DNA of 64,000 nucleotides from Gibbula magus (lineage: Eukaryota; Mollusca; Gastropoda; Trochida; Trochidae). How positions within the stretch are numbered: the stretch's first letter is position 1; every line of letters begins with the position of its first letter. The translations under genes and the position numbers were made by a program. The notes beneath the pieces are model-generated. The model did no database searches, was not told the origin of the DNA, and saw nothing but the letters and a program-made list of their open reading frames with translations. The stretch covers positions 38,221,593 through 38,285,592 of the forward strand of contig OW388304.1 in NCBI GenBank assembly GCA_936450465.1. The letters run 5' to 3'. Positions 36,700 to 49,700 of the stretch are shown here, piece after piece.

Positions 36700-39600
36700 A
36701 GCCAATTTGGCCAAAAATCACAGAAATTATTATAAGTCAAAGAAGAGCACAAACTATATTTATTGACAACGAGGCTAATAACTTTCTTCAAACTGCATAT
36801 TTCAGGACGACACATGGCTGAGATGTTCATTAACTTGTGTTCTATCGAATGGTTATTTCGGATTTCCTCTATCTGTCTTACTTTTTAATCTATATTCACT
36901 CTTACAGAGAGTCGCATAGCCAATTTGGCCAAAAATCACAGAAATTATTCTAAGTCAAAGAAGAGCACAAACTATATTTCTTGACAGCGAGGCTAATAAC
37001 TTTCTTCAAACTGCATATTTCAGGACCAAATTAAGCTGATATGTTCATTAACTTGTGTTCTATCGAATGGTTATTTCGGATTTCCTCTATCTGTCTTACT
37101 TTTTAATCTATATTCACTCTTACAGAGTGTCGCATAGCGAATTTGGCCAAAAATCACTGAAATTATTCTAAGTCAAATAAGAGAACAAACTATATTTCTT
37201 GACAGCGAGGCTAATAACTTTCTTCAAACTGCATATTTCAGGACCAATCTTGGCGGAGATGTTCATTAACTTGTGTTCTATCGAATGGTTATTTCGGATT
37301 TCCTCTATCTGTCTAACTTTTTAATCTATATTCACTCTTACAGAGAGTCGCATAGCCAATTTGGCCAAAAATCACAGAAATTATTATAAGTCAAAGAAGA
37401 GCACAAACTATATTTCTTGACAGCGAGGCTAATAACTATCTTCAAACTGCATATTTCAGGACCAAATTAAGCTGAGATGTTCATTAACTTGTGTTCTATC
37501 GAATGGTTATTTCGGATTTCCTCTATCTGTCTTACTTTTTAATCTATATTCACTCTTACAGAGAGTCGCATAGCCAATTTGGCCAAAAATCACAGAAATT
37601 ATTATAAGTCAAAGAAGAGCACAAACTATATTTCTTGACAGCGAGGCTAATAACTTTCTTCAAACTTCATATTTCAGGACCAAATTTAGCTGAGATGTTC
37701 ATTACTTGTGTTCTATCGAATGGTTATTTCGGATTTCCTCTATCTGTCTTACTTTTTAATCTATATTCACTCTTACAGAGAGTCGCATAGCCAATTTGGC
37801 CAAAAATCACAGAAATTATTCTAAGTCAAAGAAGACCACAAACTAAATTTCTTGACAGCGAGGTTAATAACTTTCTTCAAACTGCATATTTCAGGAACAA
37901 ATTTGGCTGAGATGTTCATTAACTTGTGTTCTATCGAATGGTTATTTCGGATTTCCTCTATCTGTCTTACTTTTTAATCTATATTCACTCTTACAGAGGG
38001 TCGCATAGTCAATTTGGCCAAAAATCATGGAAATTATTCTAAGTCAAAGAAGACCACAGACTATATTTCTTGACAGCGAGGTTAATAACTTTCTTCAAAC
38101 TGCATATTTCAGGACCAAACTTGGCTGAGATGTTCATTAACTTGTGTTCTATCGAATGGTTATTTCGGATTTCCTCTATCTGTCTTACTTTTTAATCTAT
38201 ATTCACTCTTACAGAGAGTCGCATAGCCAATTTGGCCAAAAATCACAGAAATTATTATAAGTCAAAGAAGAGCACAAACTATATTTCTTGACAGCGAGGC
38301 TAATAACTTTCTTCAAACTGCATATTTCAGGACCAAATTAAGCTGATATGTTCATTAACTTGTGTTCTATCGAATGGTTATTTCGGATTTCCTCTATCTG
38401 TCTTACTTTTTAATCTATATTCACTCTTACAGAGTGTCGCATAGCGAATTTGGCCAAAAATCACTGAAATTATTCTAAGTCAAATAAGAGAACAAACTAT
38501 ATTTCTTGACAGCGAGGCTAATAACTTTCTTCAAACTGCATATTTCAGGACCAATCTTGGCGGAGATGTTCATTAACTTGTGTTCTATCGAATGGTTATT
38601 TCGGATTTCCTCTATCTGTCTAACTTTTTAATCTATATTCACTCTTACAGAGAGTCGCATAGCCAATTTGGCCAAAAATCACAGAAATTATTATAAGTCA
38701 AAGAAGAGCACAAACTATATTTCTTGACAGCGAGGCTAATAACTATCTTCAAACTGCATATTTCAGGACCAAATTAAGCTGAGATGTTCATTAACTTGTG
38801 TTCTATCGAATGGTTATTTCGGATTTCCTCTATCTGTCTTACTTTTTAATCTATATTCACTCTTACAGAGAGTCGCATAGCCAATTTGGCCAAAAATCAC
38901 AGAAATTATTATAAGTCAAAGAAGAGCACAAACTATATTTCTTGACAGCGAGGCTAATAACTTTCTTCAAACTTCATATTTCAGGACCAAATTTAGCTGA
39001 GATGTTCATTACTTGTGTTCTATCGAATGGTTATTTCGGATTTCCTCTATCTGTCTTACTTTTTAATCTATATTCACTCTTACAGAGAGTCGCATAGCCA
39101 ATTTGGCCAAAAATCACAGAAATTATTCTAAGTCAAAGAAGACCACAAACTAAATTTCTTGACAGCGAGGTTAATAACTTTCTTCAAACTGCATATTTCA
39201 GGAACAAATTTGGCTGAGATGTTCATTAACTTGTGTTCTATCGAATGGTTATTTCGGATTTCCTCTATCTGTCTTACTTTTTAATCTATATTCACTCTTA
39301 CAGAGGGTCGCATAGTCAATTTGGCCAAAAATCATGGAAATTATTCTAAGTCAAAGAAGACCACAGACTATATTTCTTGACAGCGAGGTTAATAACTTTC
39401 TTCAAACTGCATATTTCAGGACCAAACTTGGCTGAGATGTTCATTAACTTGTGTTCTATCGAATGGTTATTTCGGATTTCCTCTATCTGTCTTACTTTTT
39501 AATCTATATTCACTCTTACAGAGAGTCGCATAGCCAATTTGGCCAAAAATCACAGAAATTATTATAAGTCAAAGAAGAGCACAAACTATATTTATTGACA

Positions 39601-42600
39601 ACGAGGCTAATAACTTTCTTCAAACTGCATATTTCAGGACGACACATGGCTGAGATGTTCATTAACTTGTGTTCTATCGAATGGTTATTTCGGATTTCCT
39701 CTATCTGTCTTACTTTTTAATCTATATTCACTCTTACAGAGAGTCGCATAGCCAATTTGGCCAAAAATCACAGAAATTATTCTAAGTCAAAGAAGAGCAC
39801 AAACTATATTTCTTGACAGCGAGGCTAATAACTTTCTTCAAACTGCATATTTCAGGACCAAATTTGGCTGATATGTTCATTAACTTGTGTTCTATCGAAT
39901 GGTTATTTCGGATTTCCTCTATCTGTCTTACTTTTTAATCTATATTCACTCTTACAGAGTGTCGCATAGCCAATTTGGCCAAAAATCACTGAAATTATTC
40001 TAAGTCAAATAAGAGAACAAACTATATTTCTTGACAGCGAGGCTAATAACTTTCTTCAAACTGCATATTTCAGGACCAATCTTGGCGGAGATGTTCATTA
40101 ACTTGTGTTCTATCGAATGGTTATTTCGGATTTCCTCTATCTGTCTAACTTTTTAATCTATATTCACTCTTACAGAGAGTCGCATAGCCAATTTGGCCAA
40201 AAATCACAGAAATTATTATAAGTCAAAGAAGAGCACAAACTATATTTCTTGACAGCGAGGCTAATAACTATCTTCAAACTGCATATTTCAGGACCAAATT
40301 AAGCTGAGATGTTCATTAACTTGTGTTCTATCGAATGGTTATTTCGGATTTCCTCTATCTGTCTTACTTTTTAATCTATATTCACTCTTACAGAGAGTCG
40401 CATAGCCAATTTGGCCAAAAATCACAGAAATTATTATAAGTCAAAGAAGAGCACAAACTATATTTCTTGACAGCGAGGCTAATAACTTTCTTCAAACTGC
40501 ATATTTCAGGACCAAATTTAGCTGAGATGTTCATTACTTGTGTTCTATCGAATGGTTATTTCGGATTTCCTCTATCTGTCTTACTTTTTAATCTATATTC
40601 ACTCTTACAGAGAGTCGCATAGCCAATTTGGCCAAAAATCACAGAAATTATTCTAAGTCAAAGAAGACCACAAACTAAATTTCTTGACAGCGAGGTTAAT
40701 AACTTTCTTCAAACTGCATATTTCAGGAACAAATTTGGCTGAGATGTTCATTAACTTGTGTTCTATCGAATGGTTATTTCGGATTTCCTCTATCTGTCTT
40801 ACTTTTTAATCTATATTCACTCTTACAGAGAGTCGCATAGCCAATTTGGCCAAAAATCACAGAAATTATTATAAGTCAAAGAAGAGCACAAACTATATTT
40901 ATTGACAACGAGGCTAATAACTTTCTTCAAACTGCATATTTCAGGACGACACATGGCTGAGATGTTCATTAACTTGTGTTCTATCGAATGGTTATTTCGG
41001 ATTTCCTCTATCTGTCTTACTTTTTAATCTATATTCACTCTTACAGAGAGTCGCATAGCCAATTTGGCCAAAAATCACAGAAATTATTCTAAGTCAAAGA
41101 AGAGCACAAACTATATTTCTTGACAGCGAGGCTAATAACTTTCTTCAAACTGCATATTTCAGGACCAAATTAAGCTGATATGTTCATTAACTTGTGTTCT
41201 ATCGAATGGTTATTTCGGATTTCCTCTATCTGTCTTACTTTTTAATCTATATTCACTCTTACAGAGTGTCGCATAGCGAATTTGGCCAAAAATCACTGAA
41301 ATTATTCTAAGTCAAATAAGAGAACAAACTATATTTCTTGACAGCGAGGCTAATAACTTTCTTCAAACTGCATATTTCAGGACCAATCTTGGCGGAGATG
41401 TTCATTAACTTGTGTTCTATCGAATGGTTATTTCGGATTTCCTCTATCTGTCTAACTTTTTAATCTATATTCACTCTTACAGAGAGTCGCATAGCCAATT
41501 TGGCCAAAAATCACAGAAATTATTATAAGTCAAAGAAGAGCACAAACTATATTTCTTGACAGCGAGGCTAATAACTATATTCAAACTGCATATTTCAGGA
41601 CCAAATTAAGCTGAGATGTTCATTAACTTGTGTTCTATCGAATGGTTATTTCGGATTTCCTCTATCTGTCTTACTTTTTAATCTATATTCACTCTTACAG
41701 AGAGTCGCATAGCCAATTTGGCCAAAAATCACAGAAATTATTATAAGTCAAAGAAGAGCACAAACTATATTTCTTGACAGCGAGGCTAATAACTTTCTTC
41801 AAACTTCATATTTCAGGACCAAATTTAGCTGAGATGTTCATTACTTGTGTTCTATCGAATGGTTATTTCGGATTTCCTCTATCTGTCTTACTTTTTAATC
41901 TATATTCACTCTTACAGAGAGTCGCATAGCCAATTTGGCCAAAAATCACAGAAATTATTCTAAGTCAAAGAAGACCACAAACTAAATTTCTTGACAGCGA
42001 GGTTAATAACTTTCTTCAAACTGCATATTTCAGGAACAAATTTGGCTGAGATGTTCATTAACTTGTGTTCTATCGAATGGTTATTTCGGATTTCCTCTAT
42101 CTGTCTTACTTTTTAATCTATATTCACTCTTACAGAGGGTCGCATAGTCAATTTGGCCAAAAATCATGGAAATTATTCTAAGTCAAAGAAGACCACAGAC
42201 TATATTTCTTGACAGCGAGGTTAATAACTTTCTTCAAACTGCATATTTCAGGACCAAACTTGGCTGAGATGTTCATTAACTTGTGTTCTATCGAATGGTT
42301 ATTTCGGATTTCCTCTATCTGTCTTACTTTTTAATCTATATTCACTCTTACAGAGAGTCGCATAGCCAATTTGGCCAAAAATCACAGAAATTATTATAAG
42401 TCAAAGAAGAGCACAAACTATATTTCTTGACAACGAGGCTAATAACTTTCTTCAAACTGCATATTTCAGGACGACACATGGCTGAGATGTTCATTAACTT
42501 GTGTTCTATCGAATGGTTATTTCGGATTTCCTCTATCTGTCTTACTTTTTAATCTATATTCACTCTTACAGAGAGTCGCATAGCCAATTTGGCCAAAAAT

Positions 42601-43770
42601 CACAGAAATTATTCTAAGTCAAAGAAGAGCACAAACTATATTTCTTGACAGCGAGGCTAATAACTTTCTTCAAACTGCATATTTCAGGACCAAATTTGGC
42701 TGATATGTTCATTAACTTGTGTTCTATCGAATGGTTATTTCGGATTTCCTCTATCTGTCTTACTTTTTAATCTATATTCACTCTTACAGAGTGTCGCATA
42801 GCCAATTTGGCCAAAAATCACTGAAATTATTCTAAGTCAAATAAGAGAACAAACTATATTTCTTGACAGCGAGGCTAATAACTTTCTTCAAACTGCATAT
42901 TTCAGGACCAATCTTGGCGGAGATGTTCATTAACTTGTGTTCTATCGAATGGTTTTTTCGGATTTCCTCTATCTGTCTAACTTTTTAATCTATATTCACT
43001 CTTACAGAGAGTCGCATAGCCAATTTGGCCAAAAATCACAGAAATTATTATAAGTCAAAGAAGAGCACAAACTATATTTCTTGACAGCGAGGCTAATAAC
43101 TATCTTCAAACTGCATATTTCAGGACCAAATTAAGCTGAGATGTTCATTAACTTGTGTTCTATCGAATGGTTATTTCGGATTTCCTCTATCTGTCTTACT
43201 TTTTAATCTATATTCACTCTTACAGAGAGTCGCATAGCCAATTTGGCCAAAAATCACAGAAATTATTATAAGTCAAAGAAGAGCACAAACTATATTTCTT
43301 GACAGCGAGGCTAATAACTTTCTTCAAACTTCATATTTCAGGACCAAATTTAGCTGAGATGTTCATTACTTGTGTTCTATCGAATGGTTATTTCGGATTT
43401 CCTCTATCTGTCTTACTTTTTAATCTATATTCACTCTTACAGAGAGTCGCATAGCCAATTTGGCCAAAAATCACAGAAATTATTCTAAGTCAAAGAAGAC
43501 CACAAACTAAATTTCTTGACAGCGAGGTTAATAACTTTCTTCAAACTGCATATTTCAGGAACAAATTTGGCTGAGATGTTCATTAACTTGTGTTCTATCG
43601 AATGGTTATTTCGGATTTCCTCTATCTGTCTTACTTTTTAATCTATATTCACTCTTACAGAGGGTCGCATAGTCAATTTGGCCAAAAATCATGGAAATTA
43701 TTCTAAGTCAAAGAAGACCACAGACTATATTTCTTGACAGCGAGGTTAATAACTTTCTTCAAACTTCATA
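36700..43770 (+). repeat. Seven/six-monomer higher-order repeat (1525 and 1307 bp)
   Basis: A 1-bp deletion that changes attaacttgtg to attacttgtg marks the same monomer in five successive units, at about 37701, 39008, 40533, 41840 and 43365. The spacings are 1307, 1525, 1307 and 1525 bp, that is 6 x 218 - 1 and 7 x 218 - 1. Monomer order is constant: ggaacaaatttgg, then agggtcgcatagtc, then gacgacacatgg, then ctgatatg, then gcggagatg, then ttaagctgag, then the deletion monomer. One or other member is missing in the short units. A partial unit precedes the first marker, and a derived unit lacking the deletion monomer follows at about 44380-45730. Confidence 0.9.
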
Positions 43771-46700
43771 TTTCAAGACCAAACTTGGCTGAGATGTTCA
43801 TTAACTTGTGTTCTATCGAATGGTTATTTCGGATTTCCTCTATCTGTCTTACTTTTTAATCTATATTCACTCTTACAGAGAGTCGCATAGCCAATTTGGC
43901 CAAAAATCACAGAAATTATTCTAAGTCAAATTAGAGCACAAACTATATTTCTTGACAGCGAGGCTAATAACTTTCTTCAAACTGCATATTTCAGGACCAA
44001 ACTTGGCTGAGATGTTCATTAACTTGTGTTCTATCGAATGGTTATTTCGGATTTCCTCTATCTGTCTTACTTTTTAATCTATATTCACTCTTACAGAGTG
44101 TCGCATAGCCAATTTGGCCAAAAATCACAGAAATTATTCTAAGTTAAATAAGAGAACAAACTATATTTCTTGACAGCGAGGCTAATAACTTTCTTCAAAC
44201 TGCATATTTCAGGACCAATCTTGGCGGAGATGTTCATTAACTTGTGTTCTATCGAATGGTTATTTCGGATTTCCTCTATCTGTCTTACTTTTTAATCTAT
44301 ATTCACTCTTACAGAGAGTCGCATAGCCAATTTGGCCAAAAATCACAGAAATTATTATAAGTCAAAGAAGAGCACAAACTATATTTCTTGACAACGAGGC
44401 TAATAACTTTCTTCAAACTGCATATTTCAGGACGACACATGGCTGAGATGTTCATTAACTTGTGTTCTATCGAATGGTTATTTCGGATTTCCTCTATCTG
44501 TCTTACTTTTTAATCTATATTCACTCTTACAGAGAGTCGCATAGCCAATTTGGCCAAAAATCACAGAAATTATTCTAAGTCAAATAAGAGCACAAACTAT
44601 ATTTCTTGACAGCGAGGCTAATAACTTTCTTCAAACTGCATATTTCAGGACCAATCTTGGCTGAGATGTTCATTAACTTGTGTTCTATCGAATGGTTATT
44701 TCGGATTTCCTCTATCTGTCTTACTTTTTAATCTATATTCACTCTTACAGAGAGTCGCATAGCCAATTTGGCCAAAAATCACAGAAATTATTCTAAGTCA
44801 AAGAAGAGCACAAACTATATTTCTTGACAGCGAGGCTAATAACTTTCTTCAAACTGCATATTTCAGGACCAAATTTGGCTGATATGTTCATTAACTTGTG
44901 TTCTATCGAATGGTTATTTCGGATTTCCTCTATCTGTCTTACTTTTTAATCTATATTCACTCTTACAGAGTGTCGCATAGCTAATTTGGCCAAAAATCAC
45001 AGAAATTATTCTAAGTCAAATAAGAGAACAAACTATATTTCTTGACAGCGAGGCTAATAACTTTCTTCAAACTGCATATTTCAGGACCAATCTTGGCGGA
45101 GATGTTCATTAACTTGTGTTCTATCGAATGGTTATTTCGGATTTCCTCTATCTGTCTAACTTTTTAATCTATATTCACTCTTACAGAGAGTCGCATAGCC
45201 AATTTGGCCAAAAATCACAGAAATTATTATAAGTCAAAGAAGAGCACAAACTATATTTCTTGACAGCGAGGCTAATAACTATCTTCAAACTGCATATTTC
45301 AGGACCAAATTAAGCTGAGATGTTCATTAACTTGTGTTCTATCGAATGGTTATTTCGGATTTCCTCTATCTGTCTTACTTTTTAATCTATATTCACTCTT
45401 ACAGAGAGTCGCATAGCCAATTTGGCCAAAAATCACAGAAATTATTATAAGTCAAAGAAGAGCACAAACTAAATTTCTTGACAGCGAGGTTAATAACTTT
45501 CTTCAAACTGCATATTTCAGGAACAAATTTGGCTGAGATGTTCATTAACTTGTGTTCTATCGAATGGTTATTTCGGATTTCCTCTATCTGTCTTACTTTT
45601 TAATCTATATTCACTCTTACAGAGGGTCGCATAGTCAATTTGGCCAAAAATCATGGAAATTATTCTTAGTCAAAGAAGACCACAGACTATATTTCTTGAC
45701 AGCGAGGTTAATAACTTTCTTCAAACTTCATATTTCAAGACCAAACTTGGCTGAGATGTTCATTAACTTGTGTTCTATCGAATGGTTATTTCGGATTTCC
45801 TCTATCTGTCTTACTTTTTAATCTATATTCACTCTTACAGAGAGTCGCATAGCCAATTTGGCAAAAAATCACAGTAATTATTCTAAGTCAAATTAGAGCA
45901 CAAACTATATTTCTTGACAGCGAGGCTAATAACTTTCTTCAAACTGCATATTTCAGGACCAAACTTGGCTGAGATGTTCATTAACTTGTGTTCTATCGAA
46001 TGGTTATTTCGGATTTCATCTATCTTTCATACTTTTAAATCTATATTCACTCTTACAGAGAGTCGCATAGTCAATTTGGCCAAAAATCATGGAAAATATT
46101 ATAAGTCAAAGAAGACCACAGACTATATTTCTTGACAGCGAGGTTAATAACTTTCTTCAAACTTCATATTTCAGGACCAAACTTGGCTGAGATGTTCATT
46201 AACTTGTGTTCTATCGAATGGTTATTTCGGATTTCCTCTATCTGTCTTACTTTTTAATCTATATTCACTCCTACAGAGAGTCGCATAGCCAATTTGGCCA
46301 AAAATCACAGAAATTATTCTAAGTCAAAGAAGACCACAGACTATATTTCTTGACAGCGAGGTTAATAACTTTCTTCAAACTTCATATTTCAGGACCAAAC
46401 TTGGCTGAGATGTTCATTAACTTGTGTTCTATCGAATGGTTATTTCGGATTTCCTCTATCTGTCTTACTTTTAAATCTATATTCACTCTTACAGAGAGTC
46501 GCATAGCCAATTTGGCCAAAAATCACGGAAATGATTCTAAGTCAAATAAGACCACAGACTATATTTCTTGACAGCGAGGTTAATAACTTTCTTCAAACTT
46601 CATATTTCAGGACCAAACTTGGCTGAGATGTTCATTAACTTGTGTTCTATCGAATGGTTATTTCGGATTTCCTCTATCTGTCTTACTTTTAAATCTATAT

Positions 46701-49700
46701 TCACTCTTACAGAGAGTCGCATAGCCAATTTGGCCAAAAATCACGGAAATGATTCTAAGTGAAAGAAGACCACAAACTAAATTTCTTGAGAGCGTGGCAA
46801 ATAGCTTTCTTAAAACTGCATATCTAAGGTCCAAATTTGGCTGAGATGTTCATTAACTTGTGTTCTATCGAATGGTTATTTCGGATTTCATCTATCTTTC
46901 ATACTTTTAAATCTATATTCACTCTTACAGAGAGTCGCATAGTCAATTTGGCCAAAAATCATGGAAAATATTATAAGTCAAAGAAGACCACAGACTATAT
47001 TTCTTGACAGCGAGGTTAATAACTTTCTTCAAACTTCATATTTCAGGACCAAACTTGGCTGAGATGTTCATTAACTTGTGTTCTATCGAATGGTTATTTC
47101 GGATTTCCTCTATCTGTCTTACTTTTTAATCTATATTCACTCTTACAGAGAGTCGCATAGCCAATTTGGCCAAAAATCACAGAAATTATTCTAAGTCAAA
47201 GAAGACCACAGACTATATTTCTTGACAGCGAGGTTAATAACTTTCTTCAAACTTCATATTTCAGGACCAAACTTGGCTGAGATGTTCATTAACTTGTGTT
47301 CTATCGAATGGTTATTTCGGATTTCCTCTATCTGTCTTACTTTTAAATCTATATTCACTCTTACAGAGAGTCGCATAGCCAATTTGGCCAAAAATCACGG
47401 AAATGATTCTAAGTGAAAGAAGACCACAAACTAAATTTCTTGACAGCGTGGCAAATAGCTTTCTTAAAACTGCATATCTAAGGTCCAAATTTGGCTGAGA
47501 TGTTCATTAACTTGTGTTCTATCGAATGGTTATTTCGGATTTCATCTATCTTTCATACTTTTAAATCTATATTCACTCTTACAGAGAGTCGCATAGTCAA
47601 TTTGGCCAAAAATCACAGAAATTATTCTAAGTCAAAGAAGACCACAGACTATATTTCTTGACAGCGAGGTTAATAACTTTCTTCAAACTTCATATTTCAG
47701 GACCAAACTTGGCTGAGATGTTCATTAACTTGTGTTCTATCGAATGGTTATTTCGGATTTCCTCTATCTGTCTTACTTTTTAATCTATATTCACTCTTAC
47801 AGAGTGTCGCATAGCCAATTTGGCCAAAAATCACAGAAATTATTCTAAGTCAAATAAGAGCACAAACTATATTTCTTGACAGCGAGGCTAATAACTTTCT
47901 TCAAACTGCATATTTCAGGACCAAACTTGGCTGAGATGTTCATTAACTTGTGTTCTATCGAATGGTTATTTCGGATTTCCTCTATCTGTCTTACTTTTTA
48001 ATCTATATTCACTCTTACAGAGAGTCGCATAGCCAATTTGGCCAAAAATCACAGAAATTATTATAAGTCAAAGAAGAGCACAAACTATATTTCTTGACAG
48101 CGAGGCTAATAACTTTCTTCAAACTTCATATTTCAGGACCAAATTTAGCTGAGATGTTCATTAACTTGTGTTCTATCGAATGGTTATTTCGGATTTCCTC
48201 TATCTGTCTTACTTTTTAATCTATATTCACTCTTACAGAGAGTCGCATAGCCAATTTGGCCAAAATTCACAGAAATTATTATAAGTCAAAGAAGAGCACA
48301 AACTATATTTCTTGACAGCGAGGCTAATAACTTTCTTCAAACTGCATATTTCAGGACCAAATTTAGCTGAGATGTTCATTAACTTGTGTTCTATCGAATG
48401 GTTATTTCGGATTTCCTCTATCTGTCTTACTTTTTAATCTATATTCACTCTTACAGAGAGTCGCATAGCCAATTTGGCCAAAAATCACAGAAATTATTAT
48501 AAGTCAAAGAAGAGCACAAACTATATTTCTTGACAACGAGGCTAATAACTTTCTTCAAACTGCATATTTCAGGACGACACATGGCTGAGATGTTCATTAA
48601 CTTGTGTTCTATCGAATGGTTATTTCGGATTTCCTCTATCTGTCTTACTTTTTAATCTATATTCACTCTTACAGAGAGTCGCATAGCCAATTTGGCCAAA
48701 AATCACAGAAATTATTCTAAGTCAAAGAAGAGCACAAACTATATTTCTTGACAGCGAGGCTAATAACTTTCTTCAAACTGCATATTTCAGGACCAAATTT
48801 GGCTGATATGTTCATTAACTTGTGTTCTATCGAATGGTTATTTCGGATTTCCTCTATCTGTCTTACTTTTTAATCTATATTCACTCTTACAGAGAGTCGC
48901 ATAGCCAATTTGGCCAAAAATCACAGAAATTATTATAAGTCAAAGAAGAGCACAAACTATATTTCTTGACAGCGAGGCTAATAACTTTCTTCAAACTTCA
49001 TATTTCAGGACCAAATTTAGCTGAGATGTTCATTAACGTGTGTTCTATCGAATGGTTATTTCGGATTTCCTCTATCTGTCTTACTTTTTAATCTATATTC
49101 ACTCTTACAGAGAGTCGCATAGCCAATTTGGCCAAAAATCACAGAAATTATTCTAAGTCAAATAAGAGCACAAACTATATTTCTTGACAGCGAGGCTAAT
49201 AACTTTCTTCAAACTGCATATTTCAGGACCAATCTTGGCTGAGATGTTCATTAACTTGTGTTCTATCGAATGGTTATTTCGGATTTCCTCTATCTGTCTT
49301 ACTTTTTAATCTATATTCACTCTTACAGAGAGTCGCATAGCCAATTTGGCCAAAAATCATGGACATTATTCTTAGTCAAAGAAGAGCACAAACTATATTT
49401 CTTGACAGCGAGGCTAATAACTTTCTTCAAACTTCATATTTCAGGACCAAATTTAGCTGAGATGTTCATTAACTTGTGTTCTATCGAATGGTTATTTCGG
49501 ATTTCCTCTATCTGTCTTACTTTTTAATCTATATTCACTCTTACAGAGAGTCGCATAGCCAATTTGGCCAAAAATCACAGAAATTATTATAAGTCAAAGA
49601 AGAGCACAAACTATATTTCTTGACAACGAGGCTAATAACTTTCTTCAAACTGCATATTTCAGGACGACACATGGCTGAGATGTTCATTAACTTGTGTTCT

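Noticed and set aside
46740..46900. Diverged monomer as a separate inserted element
   Set aside because: Its length and phase match the 218-bp lattice and both sides align to the ordinary monomer, so it is a satellite variant and not an insertion.
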